Shown piece after piece: positions 1-7,640 of a DNA stretch of 37,561 bases. Under the pieces are notes generated by a model. It saw nothing but the letters and a program-made list of their open reading frames with translations. It searched no databases and was not told where the DNA came from. This DNA is from Balneolaceae bacterium UBA2956. Its GTDB lineage: Bacteria; Bacteroidota; Rhodothermia; Balneolales; Balneolaceae. The position numbers were made by a program, and so were the translations under genes. The number at the start of each line of letters is the position of its first letter. The stretch's first letter is position 1. The stretch is from contig DEBM01000013.1 in assembly GCA_002348545.1 (NCBI GenBank), positions 1 through 37,561 on the forward strand, in the 5' to 3' direction.

Positions 1-1194
1 GAGTATCAAGCAAAAGAAATATTAGCCTCTTACGGAGTTCCTGTCCCTAAAGGTATCTCCACAAATACCGTTGAAGGTGCCGTAAAGGCAGCTGAAGAGC
101 TTAAAACAGATGGTACTTCTTTATTTGTGGTTAAAGCACAGATACACGCCGGCGGTAGAGGAAAGGGTCGCACAAAAAAGAACAATGCCAAAGGGGTAAT
201 TCTTTGTAAAAGTATTGAAGAAGTACGAGACGCTGCAGAATCTATACTGAATGATGTATTAGTTACCATTCAAACAGGTCCATCTGGACAGTTGGTCCAA
301 CGATTGTATGTAACAGATGGAGTGGATATTGAACAAGAGTTTTACTTAGGCATTCTATTGGATCGAGCTGTATCCAAAAATGTAATTATGGTGTCTACCG
401 AAGGTGGGGTTGAAATTGAGCAAGTAGCTGAAGAAACGCCTAAAAAAATTATAAAGGCGTGGGTAGAGCCTGGCATGCCTCTACAAGTAAATCAAGCTAG
501 AATGCTAGCATTTAGCCTAGGCTTAGAGGGCGCCGCTCTTAAAAAAGGCATTAAATTTATTATAGAAATCTATAATGCCTTTCTGAAAACAGATGCTGAC
601 ATGATAGAAATTAACCCATTGATCTTAACGCCTGAACAAGAAATTATTGCACTCGATGCTAAAGTTAGCTTTGATAGTAATGCATTGTATCGCCATTCTG
701 ATATATCCGAACTACGAGACGAATCCGAAGAAGATCCATTCGAATTAGAAGCTCAGAAATATAACCTAAACTACATTAAACTGGATGGAAACGTAGGGTG
801 TATGGTAAATGGGGCGGGCTTAGCAATGGCTACAATGGATATTATTAAATTATCTGGTGGAGAGCCTGCAAATTTCCTTGATGTAGGTGGTGGAGCCAAT
901 GTGGAAACGGTTAAAAATGGTTTCCAAATTATCTTGGATGACCCGAATGTCAAAGCGATATTAATAAATATATTTGGTGGAATTGTTCGTTGTGATCGAG
1001 TTGCAAACGGTGTTATTGAGGCTGTTAAAGATCCAGAGATTGCAAAAAAAGTTGCCAATGTCCCCATCATAGTACGTCTACAAGGTACTAATGCGGCAAA
1101 AGCAAAAGAAATTATTGATAATTCCGACCTAAACGTAATTTCAGCAGTATTACTAAAAGAAGCCGCAGACGAAGTATCAAAAGTACTAACCTAA
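1..1194 (+). CDS. sucC: Succinate-CoA ligase, beta subunit (5' partial)
   Basis: Beta subunit of succinyl-CoA synthetase, the TCA-cycle enzyme that couples succinyl-CoA cleavage to ATP or GTP formation; it works with SucD in the cytoplasm. The reading frame is open from base 1 and begins EYQAKEILASYG, which matches the family N-terminus just after the usual start, so only a few codons are missing to the left. The ATP-grasp part shows VKAQIHAGGRGKG and the metal-binding EINPL. The CoA-ligase part shows NIFGGIVRCD and VRLQGTNA. 397 residues are visible, against about 388 in E. coli. sucD is not in the window. The gene is convergent with bshA, 46 bases away, with a hairpin between them. ATP versus GTP preference cannot be told from this sequence. 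Confidence 0.96.
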   Translation, partial: EYQAKEILASYGVPVPKGISTNTVEGAVKAAEELKTDGTSLFVVKAQIHAGGRGKGRTKKNNAKGVILCKSIEEVRDAAESILNDVLVTIQTGPSGQLVQRLYVTDGVDIEQEFYLGILLDRAVSKNVIMVSTEGGVEIEQVAEETPKKIIKAWVEPGMPLQVNQARMLAFSLGLEGAALKKGIKFIIEIYNAFLKTDADMIEINPLILTPEQEIIALDAKVSFDSNALYRHSDISELRDESEEDPFELEAQKYNLNYIKLDGNVGCMVNGAGLAMATMDIIKLSGGEPANFLDVGGGANVETVKNGFQIILDDPNVKAILINIFGGIVRCDRVANGVIEAVKDPEIAKKVANVPIIVRLQGTNAAKAKEIIDNSDLNVISAVLLKEAADEVSKVLT

Positions 1195-1223
1195 AGATAA
1201 TATCCAAGGACTTTAATGGGGCT

Positions 1224-1251
1224 AAGTTAGTAAATAATATTTAACTAACTT
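1224..1251. terminator. Hairpin between convergent sucC and bshA
   Basis: AAGTTAGT (1224-1231) and ACTAACTT (1244-1251) form a perfect 8-bp stem with a 12-base AT loop. The hairpin lies just past the sucC stop and covers the bshA stop (1241-1243). Neither strand has a clear T-run after it, so it is at best a factor-assisted or RNA-stabilising 3' end shared by both genes. Confidence 0.35.
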
Positions 1252-2383
1252 CATACGACCTTGATCGAATCTGCTCATAGAAATCTTCGTAATGAAGTAC
1301 TACATGGTTTTGGTTAAATTGCTCAGCACGCTTCCTTGCATTTTTTGCTAAAGTGGAGTGTAAACTTGGGATACTCAAAATTTGAACAGCATAATCCGCC
1401 ATACAATTCACATCATCCAGAGCGCAAAAATATCCAGTTTCTCCGTGAATATTAACTTCCGGTAGACCGCCAATATCTGAGCTAATCACTGGGACCGAGC
1501 AGCTCATCGCCTCTAAGGCTGCCAAACCAAAAGTTTCGGAACCTGATGGAATAAGGAATAAATCAGCTATTGAGAGAATATCTTCTACTCGTTCCCATTT
1601 TCCCATAAAGTGTACATGTTCGCAAATACCAAGGCTTCTGCATTGCTGCTCTGCTACTTGCCGATCAGGTCCATCACCAGCCAAAACTAATTTCGCAGAG
1701 ATTCCTCTTTCCAAGGTTTTGGCAAAAATTTGTATTACAACTGGCACTCTTTTAACTTTTCTAAAGTTAGAAACATGCACAATTATTTTTTCGCCTTGTG
1801 GTGCTAATTCCTTTTTCAGTTCTGTTTGGTCAGTTGCTTTGAATCGTTCCAAATCGATAAAATTTGGAATAACCTTAATCTCTTGTTTAATGTCGAAATT
1901 CTCATAAGTTTCTCGCCTTAAATACTCCGAAACAGCCGTCACACCATCACTTTTATCGATGGAGAACTCAACCACGTGCTTATAGCTTGGATCTTTTCCA
2001 ACCAATGTGATATCTGTTCCATGTAATGTGGTTACTATAGGTACATGAAGCCCACGCTCTGTCATAATCTGCCGGGCTAAATAAGCACTTGTGGCATGAG
2101 GCAAGGCATAATGCACATGTAATAAATCTAAACGCTCAAACTCAATCAAATTCACCATTTGTGAAGCCAATGCTAAGGCATAGGGTGGATATTCAAAAAG
2201 CGGGTATGAATTTATTGATACCTCATGGTATAATATATTGGTGTTATGATCTTCTAAGCGGGTTGGGCGAGCATAACTCAAAATATGTATGGTGTGTCCT
2301 TGCTGGGCTAATATTTTAGCCAATTCAGTGGCTACTACTCCACTACCCCCAAAGGTAGGGTAACAAACTATCCCAATATTCAT
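1241..2383 (-). CDS. bshA: N-acetyl-alpha-D-glucosaminyl L-malate synthase
   Basis: GT4-family glycosyltransferase that joins UDP-GlcNAc to L-malate, the first step of bacillithiol synthesis; cytoplasmic. The 380-residue length is normal for BshA. The N-terminus MNIGIVCYPTFGGSGVVATE is typical of the family: a glycine-rich loop plus the GSG segment. Other family signatures are HVHYALPHATSAYLA, HVSNFRKVKR and the C-terminal nucleotide-sugar motif SETFGLAALEAM (E-x7-E). The ATG is the only sensible start. The gene is divergent from yebC across 245 bases. bshB and bshC are not in the window, so bacillithiol as the cell's low-molecular-weight thiol is inferred from this gene alone. Confidence 0.93.
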   Translation of the reverse strand: MNIGIVCYPTFGGSGVVATELAKILAQQGHTIHILSYARPTRLEDHNTNILYHEVSINSYPLFEYPPYALALASQMVNLIEFERLDLLHVHYALPHATSAYLARQIMTERGLHVPIVTTLHGTDITLVGKDPSYKHVVEFSIDKSDGVTAVSEYLRRETYENFDIKQEIKVIPNFIDLERFKATDQTELKKELAPQGEKIIVHVSNFRKVKRVPVVIQIFAKTLERGISAKLVLAGDGPDRQVAEQQCRSLGICEHVHFMGKWERVEDILSIADLFLIPSGSETFGLAALEAMSCSVPVISSDIGGLPEVNIHGETGYFCALDDVNCMADYAVQILSIPSLHSTLAKNARKRAEQFNQNHVVLHYEDFYEQIRSRSYEVS

Positions 2384-2493
2384 AAAATCTTTTTACTAGG
2401 TGAATAGCGATTATTTAGCAGTTGCGTAAAGAAGTGTAATGATTACAAAAAAACACTAAATAGCGTTCCAAAATATTATTTCTTCCAACGAAT

Positions 2494-2516
2494 TTTATAT
2501 CCTACATGGATATAAA
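2494..2516. promoter_or_regulatory. 23-bp perfect inverted repeat in the bshA/yebC promoter region
   Basis: TTTATATCC (2494-2502) and GGATATAAA (2508-2516) are perfect 9-base arms around a 5-base spacer, in the 245-base divergent gap between bshA and yebC. The symmetry and spacing suit a dimeric regulator or a short hairpin. No T-run follows on either strand. The rest of the gap (2384-2628) is AT-rich and shows no gene; near yebC it also has the palindromes TAAGTATACTTA (2593-2604) and ATACGTAT (2623-2630). Confidence 0.3.
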
Positions 2517-2628
2517 TGATTGTTTTCTGCTTGGTATTCATTTGCTTGCTTGAGTGTTTTATAGGGTAGTTCAAATTGTTATATTCTAAATTTAAGTATA
2601 CTTACGTATAACTAAGTAGACAATACGT

Positions 2629-3384
2629 ATGGCAGGTCATTCTAAATGGGCGAATATTCGTCACAAAAAAGCTAAAGAAGATGCAAAACGGTCTAAGGTC
2701 TTTACAAAGATCATAAAAGAGCTTACTGTTGCCGCTAAAGAAGGGGGAGGTGATCCAACTGGAAATCCAAGACTTGCTTTGGCTATAGAAAATGCGAAAA
2801 GTTGTAACCTTCCCAAAGATAACATGGAGCGCGCCATCAAGCGTGGCACTGGTGAACTAGATGACGGTTCTAGCTTTGAAGAAGTTAGTTTTGAAGGATA
2901 CGGTCCTGGAGGTATAGCCTATTACATTGAGGCAACCACCGATAACAATAATAGGACTGTGAGTGAGATTCGTCATATTTTTACCAAATATGGTGGTAAT
3001 ATGGGTATCAATGGTTCTGTTTCATTTTTATTTGAGCAAAAAGGAATGATTGGTCTGCTAGCTGAAGGACTAGATGAAGAAAATTTCATCTTAGCGGCAA
3101 TTGAAGCGGGTGCTGAAGATGTTATAATAGAAAAAGATACTACGCTTTTTATAGTTATGACGGAGCGGACAGAACTCTTTAGTGTGCGAAATAACTTAGA
3201 AACTTCAGGATATACTATTGAACAAGCAGAACTCGTTAGGGAAGCTACTTCAGAGACAAAAGTAGAAGCTGAAATGGCACGCGCTAACTTTAACATGATT
3301 GAAAAATTTGAAGAAAACGATGATGTGACTAATGTGTTTACGAATCTACTAATAGATGAGGAAACCATGAATGCACTTGATTAG
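2629..3384 (+). CDS. yebC: YebC/PmpR (TACO1) family protein
   Basis: Member of the widespread YebC/TACO1 family, described as DNA-binding regulators (PmpR) and, more recently, as factors helping ribosomes through difficult stretches such as polyproline. The sequence opens with the family signature MAGHSKWANIRHKKAKEDAK and continues with FTKIIKELTVAAKEGGGDP, LPKDNMERAIKRG and EGYGPGGIAYYIEATTDN. At 251 residues it is full length and intact. It is followed 40 bases later by a TPR gene of the Bat cluster on the same strand, so it may be transcribed with it. Family assignment is certain; the molecular role in this organism is not. Confidence 0.95.
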   Translation: MAGHSKWANIRHKKAKEDAKRSKVFTKIIKELTVAAKEGGGDPTGNPRLALAIENAKSCNLPKDNMERAIKRGTGELDDGSSFEEVSFEGYGPGGIAYYIEATTDNNNRTVSEIRHIFTKYGGNMGINGSVSFLFEQKGMIGLLAEGLDEENFILAAIEAGAEDVIIEKDTTLFIVMTERTELFSVRNNLETSGYTIEQAELVREATSETKVEAEMARANFNMIEKFEENDDVTNVFTNLLIDEETMNALD

Positions 3385-3424
3385 TAGGATATTTTCAACG
3401 TAAACGCATAAACTGACTGAAAAA

Positions 3425-4075
3425 ATGGCGACACTTATTTGGGTTATACTACTTTATTTAGGATTAAATGTTACTAATCCAGATGCTCGTAAGGCTAATA
3501 AATCTTATGAGAATGGAGATTATGAGAGTGCAAAAACTTGGTTTTATTCTGCCTTAGATCAAGACCCCAATAATGCTGAAATTTTGTTCAACTTAGGTAA
3601 TACTTTAACTAAGTTGGGTGAAATTGAAGAAGCCATAAAGGTATTCATGCAGGCAAAAAGTTACACGGATGATACCCTTCTAAAAGCTTTGGCAGACTAC
3701 AACATCGGAACTGTTTTGGCTGAAAATGAGCAATGGAAGCCGGCAATGAAACACTTACGTGCTTCTTTACAAAAACTTCCGTTGGATAGCGAAGGCCAGT
3801 TCAATTATGAATATGCTTTGATGAAAGCTTCTGATGAAGAAAAGAATAATGAGAAGAATCAAGATCAAAATGAAAACCAGGAGCCTCCATCGGAACCAAG
3901 TGTTTATGCTAGAGCGGTAAAAGAACAAGCCGATGCCCTTGTAAATGAATCCCAATATGCTTCCGCGTTTAATCTAATGCAAGAGGCTTTAGGAGTCGAT
4001 GAAACGGTTAGATATTATGAGTCGTTTATAAATCGTATTGGTGCTGTGAACCAGATAGAAGAATCTGACAATTAA
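3425..4075 (+). CDS. TPR-repeat protein of the Bat cluster
   Basis: 216-residue exported or membrane-anchored TPR protein. The N-terminus (MATLIWVILLYLGL) is a short hydrophobic segment that can serve as signal or anchor. It is followed by TPR units at about residues 22-120 (YENGDYESAKTWFYSALDQD, NAEILFNLGNTLTKLGEIEE, ALADYNIGTVLAENEQW). An acidic/asparagine-rich linker (about 138-155, EEKNNEKNQDQNENQE) and a last helical pair (about 160-205) come next. In Bacteroides-type Bat operons a TPR protein (BatC or BatB-associated) sits in this place. The next gene starts 8 bases after the stop, so they are surely co-transcribed. The function of Bat TPR proteins is poorly known, probably protein-protein contacts at the cell envelope. 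Confidence 0.8.
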   Translation: MATLIWVILLYLGLNVTNPDARKANKSYENGDYESAKTWFYSALDQDPNNAEILFNLGNTLTKLGEIEEAIKVFMQAKSYTDDTLLKALADYNIGTVLAENEQWKPAMKHLRASLQKLPLDSEGQFNYEYALMKASDEEKNNEKNQDQNENQEPPSEPSVYARAVKEQADALVNESQYASAFNLMQEALGVDETVRYYESFINRIGAVNQIEESDN

Positions 4076-4083
4076 GCTGGTTA

Positions 4084-4749
4084 ATGATCATGCGGCTATG
4101 CACACTCACATCCATGAATTCTATGTTTAATCCCTCTTTTTTGCTCACATTTGTTTTCAATAACACAAGAAGAAGATTCACCTATGCTGTTTATTCCTTC
4201 GTGCTAGTTTTAATGGTTTGCTCCATGCCTCAATCTCTTTTTGGACAAACTCAAGCTAACATCCCTCCTGCAGAAAGTTACTTTCATCAAGGTGCGCAGC
4301 AATTCATCTACAACAACTTAGAGGCGGCCATTAGTGCTGTAGAGACTGGATTAGAACGTTATCCGAATGACCTGAAACTCCAAAGTCTATATGAACAGTT
4401 GAAAGAACAGCAGCAGCAACAGCAGGATCAGGATAGCCAGGATGAACAAGATAACGGGGATCAAAACGAAGAAAATTCTGAGCAGAATTCCGAACAACAA
4501 GAAAACGAAGAAAACTCAGAGCAAAACGAGCAAAACTCAGAAAATGACGATCAGAGTCAAAGCCAAGATGAACAGGCTCCAGACGATCTCGATCCAAGTG
4601 AGCGTGCTCAAGCAGAAGAACTAAAAGATTTAAGTAAAGAAGAGGCCCAAAAAATCCTACAGGCATTAGCTCAAAAAGAAAAAGAATTGTTAAAGGAATT
4701 CAAAAAAGCTAAAACCAAAGGCGGAAAGACACATGAAAAAGATTGGTAA
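4084..4749 (+). CDS. batC: BatC-like TPR protein with Q/N/E-rich linker
   Basis: 221 residues. The N-terminus carries one hydrophobic stretch (about 32-54, TYAVYSFVLVLMVCSMPQSLFGQ) that looks like a late signal peptide; the true start may be one of the later Mets (residues 3, 11 or 14). Then come a TPR-like helical pair (about 62-97), an extremely Q/N/E/S-rich low-complexity stretch (about 98-170) and a C-terminal helix, DLSKEEAQKILQALAQKEKEL, which resembles the conserved tail of Bacteroidota BatC proteins. The end overlaps batD by 17 bases. It lies between another TPR gene and batD, matching Bat operon order. The BatC name rests on position and the tail motif, not on overall identity. Confidence 0.75.
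   Translation: MIMRLCTLTSMNSMFNPSFLLTFVFNNTRRRFTYAVYSFVLVLMVCSMPQSLFGQTQANIPPAESYFHQGAQQFIYNNLEAAISAVETGLERYPNDLKLQSLYEQLKEQQQQQQDQDSQDEQDNGDQNEENSEQNSEQQENEENSEQNEQNSENDDQSQSQDEQAPDDLDPSERAQAEELKDLSKEEAQKILQALAQKEKELLKEFKKAKTKGGKTHEKDW
4471..4548 (+). repeat. NSEQ-type low-complexity coding repeat
   Basis: Inside the BatC-like gene the translation runs ENSEQ-NSEQQ-ENEE-NSEQ-NEQ-NSEN, an imperfect repeat of an acidic/amide unit encoded by GAA/CAA/CAG/AAC-rich DNA. It probably forms a disordered linker. Such tracts vary in length between strains by slippage. Confidence 0.7.
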
Positions 4750-6529
4750 ATCTATATCGTATCTACTTCTCTTTTTTCTTGCGAGTATACCCAGCTTTAC
4801 TTGGGCACAAAACACCCCTATTCAGGTACAGGCAAAACTGTCTGAAACAAATATATATAATGGAGAATCGGTACTCCTAGAGTTCACTATTTCCGGTAGA
4901 AGTTTAAACAGCATTGATCGCCCAACTATACTTGATGTGCCTGGACTCCGGTGGATAAGCGGATCAAATAGACAAGGGCAGAGTATTCAGTATGTAAATG
5001 GTCGCCCTAGTGTCACCTACACCTATGGCTATCAATTTGTTGCAACTCAGGTTGGCAACTATACCCTTCCTTCCTTTGACATTACCGTTAACGGAGAAAT
5101 TTACCGTACGGAACCTATTTCATTTCGGGTGTTGGATCCAGCGAATTCACAACAAAATAATGGAGCTAGTCCAGATATTTTTGCCCGGTTAGAGCCCAAC
5201 AAAACCACTGCCTTCTTAGGTGAACAAATCGTAGTAGATGTCGTATTGTATTTCAAAAATTCCATTGAAGTGCGGTCATACCAAGCAAGTCCAGGCTGGA
5301 AAGCAGAAGGCTTTTGGAAAGAAGAACTTGAAAATACCCAGCAAACTCGTGCGACATCTACCTTACTTGAGGGAGAGCGATATCAACGAGCTAGACTTTT
5401 GCAGTACGCCCTTTTTCCAAGTAAACGAGGCAAACTGGTTCTAAGCCCATTTGAAATTACTGTCTTAATTCAACAGCGCAACAGACGTCAAGATATCTTT
5501 AGCTTCGGTTTGGGTCAGGAGCGTAAAAATATTCAAACACCCCCCACCGAAATAACCGTTAAACCGCTCCCCACCCATCAGAGCACAGAAAATAACCTCG
5601 TCCTTTCAGCCGTTGGGACATTCCAAATAGAGCGCAGCATCGAACCCACCGAAGCCCTAATTGGAGAAAGTATTGAAATTACCACTCGCATATACGGAAC
5701 CGGTAATCTCCCTCTAATTCAATCTCCAGACTATGCCTACCCTCCTGAATTTCAACAGTACAATCCACAAGAAAGCAGTTCCATCCAACGAGCTGGTTCA
5801 ACCATTTCCGGAACAAAAACCTTTACTGATATTGTAATTGCGCGTAACGAAGGAAGCTACACCATTCCAGCTACTCAGCTTTTATACTTCGACCCAAGAG
5901 CCGAAGAGTATAAAGCAATCGGTCTTCCAGCTCAAAGCCTTCGAGTTATCCGAGACGCTAACGCCGTACGATCTACAACTGAAATGCTACGATTCGACAT
6001 TGAACCCGTGGCTGGATTAGTGGCCTGGAAACAACACTCAAAGAACGGGATAACTGAACAGCCCCTTTTGCTACTTTTCTTACTTCTCCCCTTGGCTGGC
6101 CTATTCATAGGATTCTTAGTTAAAAGGCACCAAGATCGCCTACAAAACGATCATAATTTTGCTCGAAAGCGGGGTGCACTAAAAACGGCAAAAAGTGCTT
6201 TGAATGAGCTTCGTACTAAGGCTGAACGACAAAATAGAGACGATAAAAAAACTATAAAAGAATGCTATCATAAGCTCTATCACATCCTTAGCACCTACAT
6301 AACCAGTCGTTGTGCAATGCATGCCGCTGGCTGGTCAACCAAGGAATTGCTAATAGGACTAGAAAAGCAACTTAAAAGTAAGTCGCCTGCAACACTCGAG
6401 CGTTGCAAGGAGATTCTAACGAAATGTGATACCATATCCTATGCACCCATTAGTTCTACCTCGGATGTGTTAACGGATATTCAACTTGCTGAAGAGAATA
6501 TTCTCGAACTTGAACGGGAGCTGCAATGA
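4733..6529 (+). CDS. batD: BatD family protein (aerotolerance-type operon)
   Basis: 598-residue membrane protein of the BatD family. A clear signal peptide (residues 1-26, ending SFTWAQ) leads into a long exported beta-sandwich region (about 27-420) with repeated 'GE-x-hydrophobic' strands such as NIYNGESVLLEFTISG, AFLGEQIVVDVVLYF and EALIGESIEITTRIYG. A single membrane helix follows (about 440-462, LLLLFLLLPLAGLFIGFLV), then a basic cytoplasmic helical tail. The ATG lies inside the end of the upstream gene (17-base overlap), and its stop overlaps the batE start as ATGA, so translational coupling is likely. Bat proteins were linked to oxygen tolerance in Bacteroides fragilis, but that role is not settled in other species. 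Confidence 0.9.
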   Translation: MKKIGKSISYLLLFFLASIPSFTWAQNTPIQVQAKLSETNIYNGESVLLEFTISGRSLNSIDRPTILDVPGLRWISGSNRQGQSIQYVNGRPSVTYTYGYQFVATQVGNYTLPSFDITVNGEIYRTEPISFRVLDPANSQQNNGASPDIFARLEPNKTTAFLGEQIVVDVVLYFKNSIEVRSYQASPGWKAEGFWKEELENTQQTRATSTLLEGERYQRARLLQYALFPSKRGKLVLSPFEITVLIQQRNRRQDIFSFGLGQERKNIQTPPTEITVKPLPTHQSTENNLVLSAVGTFQIERSIEPTEALIGESIEITTRIYGTGNLPLIQSPDYAYPPEFQQYNPQESSSIQRAGSTISGTKTFTDIVIARNEGSYTIPATQLLYFDPRAEEYKAIGLPAQSLRVIRDANAVRSTTEMLRFDIEPVAGLVAWKQHSKNGITEQPLLLLFLLLPLAGLFIGFLVKRHQDRLQNDHNFARKRGALKTAKSALNELRTKAERQNRDDKKTIKECYHKLYHILSTYITSRCAMHAAGWSTKELLIGLEKQLKSKSPATLERCKEILTKCDTISYAPISSTSDVLTDIQLAEENILELERELQ

Positions 6530-7524
6530 TGCTAAAGAACAAATCAATACAGAAATGCGAAGCAACACATTCTTTTCTCAAGGGTATTTTGGTGCCAATT
6601 AAATCGTGGTATATGGCATTACTACTGATTTTGTGCGTGTTTTCTTCAACATCCGAAGTAAATACGACTTCAGGAGCAATGCCAACGTCGCTCGAAGCAA
6701 CCATAACATTACAGACAACATCATCACTTGTTGAAAATACTGGCACTCAGGAGTTAACACATAATCTAAAAGGCTCCATACTCTCGGTATCTCAGGCGCA
6801 ATCCAGCTTTGAGGAGGCTACCCTTGATTTAGAACAGGCTCAATACAAAATAGCTCTGCAGAAATTTAAGCTTATTGAACAAAGTGGATTTTATTCAGGG
6901 GGATTATTTTTAAATATGGCTATTACTGCAGTTGAATTAGATTCTTTAGGCCTGGCAAAATTTTACCTCCAAAAAGCTGTAGAAGAATCCACCACAAGGG
7001 CCGCAGCCATTGAAGCATTGGCGTATGTAGAAAGTCAATTCAGCCGACAAGCCGCTACCTTACCACCACTACCATGGGAAACAGCTTTAGATTACATCGA
7101 ACATAATTGGGGAGGTCTATGGTTGTTTTGGTCAGCCTTTGCTTTCTTATGTCTATCGGTAGTTTTATTGTTATTTTACTGGTTTGGAAACGCACCGAAC
7201 CGCAGCAAGAAATCATCTGGGAAGCGTCGTGAATCTACGATTATAAAAGGCTCATGGACGTCCTTATTCTTATTTGTGGCCAGTTTAAGCTTGGCCATTG
7301 GTACAGATTACCGCTCTGAAAAGTATAAACAAGCCGTTATTATTGCGCAGGAAGTGGAAGTCAGGAATTCCCCCTCAACCTCGGGTGAATTGATGGTTAT
7401 GGGTTATGAAGGATATGACTGCCGGGTAGACTTTTCCATTGACTCTATTCAAGGTTGGCTCTTTATTCGACTCAGTAATGGCCAAGCGGGATGGATACTG
7501 GAACAAACTCTACGAATTCATTAG
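6526..7524 (+). CDS. batE: BatE-like protein: TPR, membrane helices, SH3 domain
   Basis: 332 residues. After a variable N-terminus with a hydrophobic segment (about 30-44, MALLLILCVFSSTSE), a TPR-like helical region spans about 95-165 (LEQAQYKIALQKFKLIEQSG, LGLAKFYLQKAVEES). Two membrane helices follow (about 195-220 and 241-258), then a C-terminal bacterial SH3 domain (about 268-330) with VEVRNSPSTSGELM and the typical end GQAGWILEQTLRI. TPR plus SH3 is the BatE architecture. The start shares ATGA with the batD stop. An internal ATG at 6613 would put the hydrophobic stretch at the very N-terminus as a signal peptide and is a reasonable alternative. It is the last gene of the Bat cluster; 116 bases separate it from the next gene. 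Confidence 0.82.
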   Translation: MMLKNKSIQKCEATHSFLKGILVPIKSWYMALLLILCVFSSTSEVNTTSGAMPTSLEATITLQTTSSLVENTGTQELTHNLKGSILSVSQAQSSFEEATLDLEQAQYKIALQKFKLIEQSGFYSGGLFLNMAITAVELDSLGLAKFYLQKAVEESTTRAAAIEALAYVESQFSRQAATLPPLPWETALDYIEHNWGGLWLFWSAFAFLCLSVVLLLFYWFGNAPNRSKKSSGKRRESTIIKGSWTSLFLFVASLSLAIGTDYRSEKYKQAVIIAQEVEVRNSPSTSGELMVMGYEGYDCRVDFSIDSIQGWLFIRLSNGQAGWILEQTLRIH

Positions 7525-7640
7525 CTTTACAGACTTTAATTAGAGAATAAAGTCACATTCAACTAACTTTACAGAGTGGCCACATAAGGTATATTGAGTA
7601 GAAAGTATACCACCTAAAACTCATATTAATTTAACAAAAA

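Noticed and set aside
2593..2630. Short palindromes TAAGTATACTTA and ATACGTAT close to the yebC start
   Set aside because: Short, AT-rich and self-complementary sequences are frequent in this DNA; mentioned only in the description of the gap.
2973..3368. 131-codon open frame on the minus strand
   Set aside because: Completely antisense to yebC, rich in Ser and Ile as expected from reversed codons, with no motif.
4331..4666. 111-codon minus-strand frame inside the BatC-like gene
   Set aside because: A by-product of the Q/N/E-rich repeat read backwards; the + frame has operon context, overlap with batD and a family-like tail.
6016..6540. Possible frameshift or extra gene at the batD/batE junction
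   Set aside because: batD runs intact through its membrane helix and tail, and the ATGA overlap with batE is a normal coupling arrangement.
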